The notes under the pieces are model-generated. The model ran no database searches. It worked only from the letters and a program-made list of their open reading frames with translations, and had not been told where the DNA came from. 12,919 bases of DNA from JBEKIK01 sp050013075 (GTDB taxonomy: Bacteria > Planctomycetota > Planctomycetia > Pirellulales > Thermoguttaceae), in contig JBEKFZ010000112.1 of the NCBI GenBank assembly GCA_050013075.1, positions 1-12,919 on the forward strand. Reading direction: 5' to 3'. Below, piece by piece: positions 12,904-12,919 of this stretch (positions are counted from its first letter, which is position 1; each line of letters starts with the position of its first letter). The translations under genes were made by a program, and so were the position numbers.

Positions 12904-12919
12904 ATGACGCTTACACTCT
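12904..12919 (+). CDS. Start of an unidentified gene (first five codons only)
   Basis: ATG at 12904 is preceded by aaggag with nine-base spacing, the same spacing as the PEP-CTERM gene at 4262. Only M-T-L-T-L is inside the window, so no function can be assigned. The good ribosome site and the long AT-rich spacer before it make a real gene start likely. Confidence 0.55.

Noticed and set aside
1..12919. CRISPR array, tRNA, rRNA, phage defence or toxin-antitoxin system
   Set aside because: No regularly spaced repeats, cloverleaf or conserved rRNA segments, and no gene with defence or toxin motifs, were seen.

Overview
The window looks like a chromosomal segment of a planctomycete-like bacterium (phylum Planctomycetota, inferred). 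The pointers are a very large secreted protein built of autotransporter-type beta-strand repeats that ends in a PEP-CTERM sorting tail, a twin-arginine-exported Gfo/Idh/MocA oxidoreductase next to a DoxX-family membrane protein with a large soluble insertion, a stand-alone Ser/Thr kinase, long AT-rich spacers between GC-richer genes, and mostly single-gene transcription units. No rRNA, tRNA, CRISPR array, transposase or phage gene is visible.

Layout. Positions 1-2513 carry two minus-strand genes: a DoxX-family membrane protein, which appears to start at a CTG codon behind a perfect Shine-Dalgarno sequence, and downstream of it a Tat-exported Gfo/Idh/MocA oxidoreductase that runs off the left edge. 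The 158 bp between them hold a compact palindromic element made of two head-to-head hairpins whose only differences are compensatory, the signature of a REP/BIME-type repeat. A divergent spacer (2514-2836) leads to a plus-strand D-2-hydroxyacid dehydrogenase (2837-3820). A 441 bp AT-rich spacer with a good sigma70-like promoter and leader hairpins precedes the 1534-residue PEP-CTERM beta-repeat protein (4262-8866), which is followed by a strong stem-loop.

After a 407 bp spacer come a non-RD Ser/Thr protein kinase (9274-10386), a small ORF (10463-10651) and a sulfotransferase (10645-11361). The small ORF overlaps the sulfotransferase start as ATGCTGA. A minus-strand cytoplasmic Gfo/Idh/MocA-like protein lacking the usual Glu-Lys-Pro motif (11450-12460) converges on the sulfotransferase. 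A 443 bp AT-rich spacer with a repeated ACAAAT half-site follows, and the first five codons of another plus-strand gene lie at the right edge.

How the genes fit together is only partly clear. The exported oxidoreductase and DoxX protein plausibly form one envelope-linked redox unit. The giant PEP-CTERM protein is a surface or extracellular adhesin-like product needing an exosortase encoded elsewhere. The kinase, sulfotransferase and second oxidoreductase do not form an obvious pathway. I did not find a convincing new multigene system. The most unusual items are the twin-hairpin repeat, the CTG start, the small ORF coupled to the sulfotransferase, the active-site loss in the second Gfo/Idh/MocA protein, and the structured leader of the giant gene.
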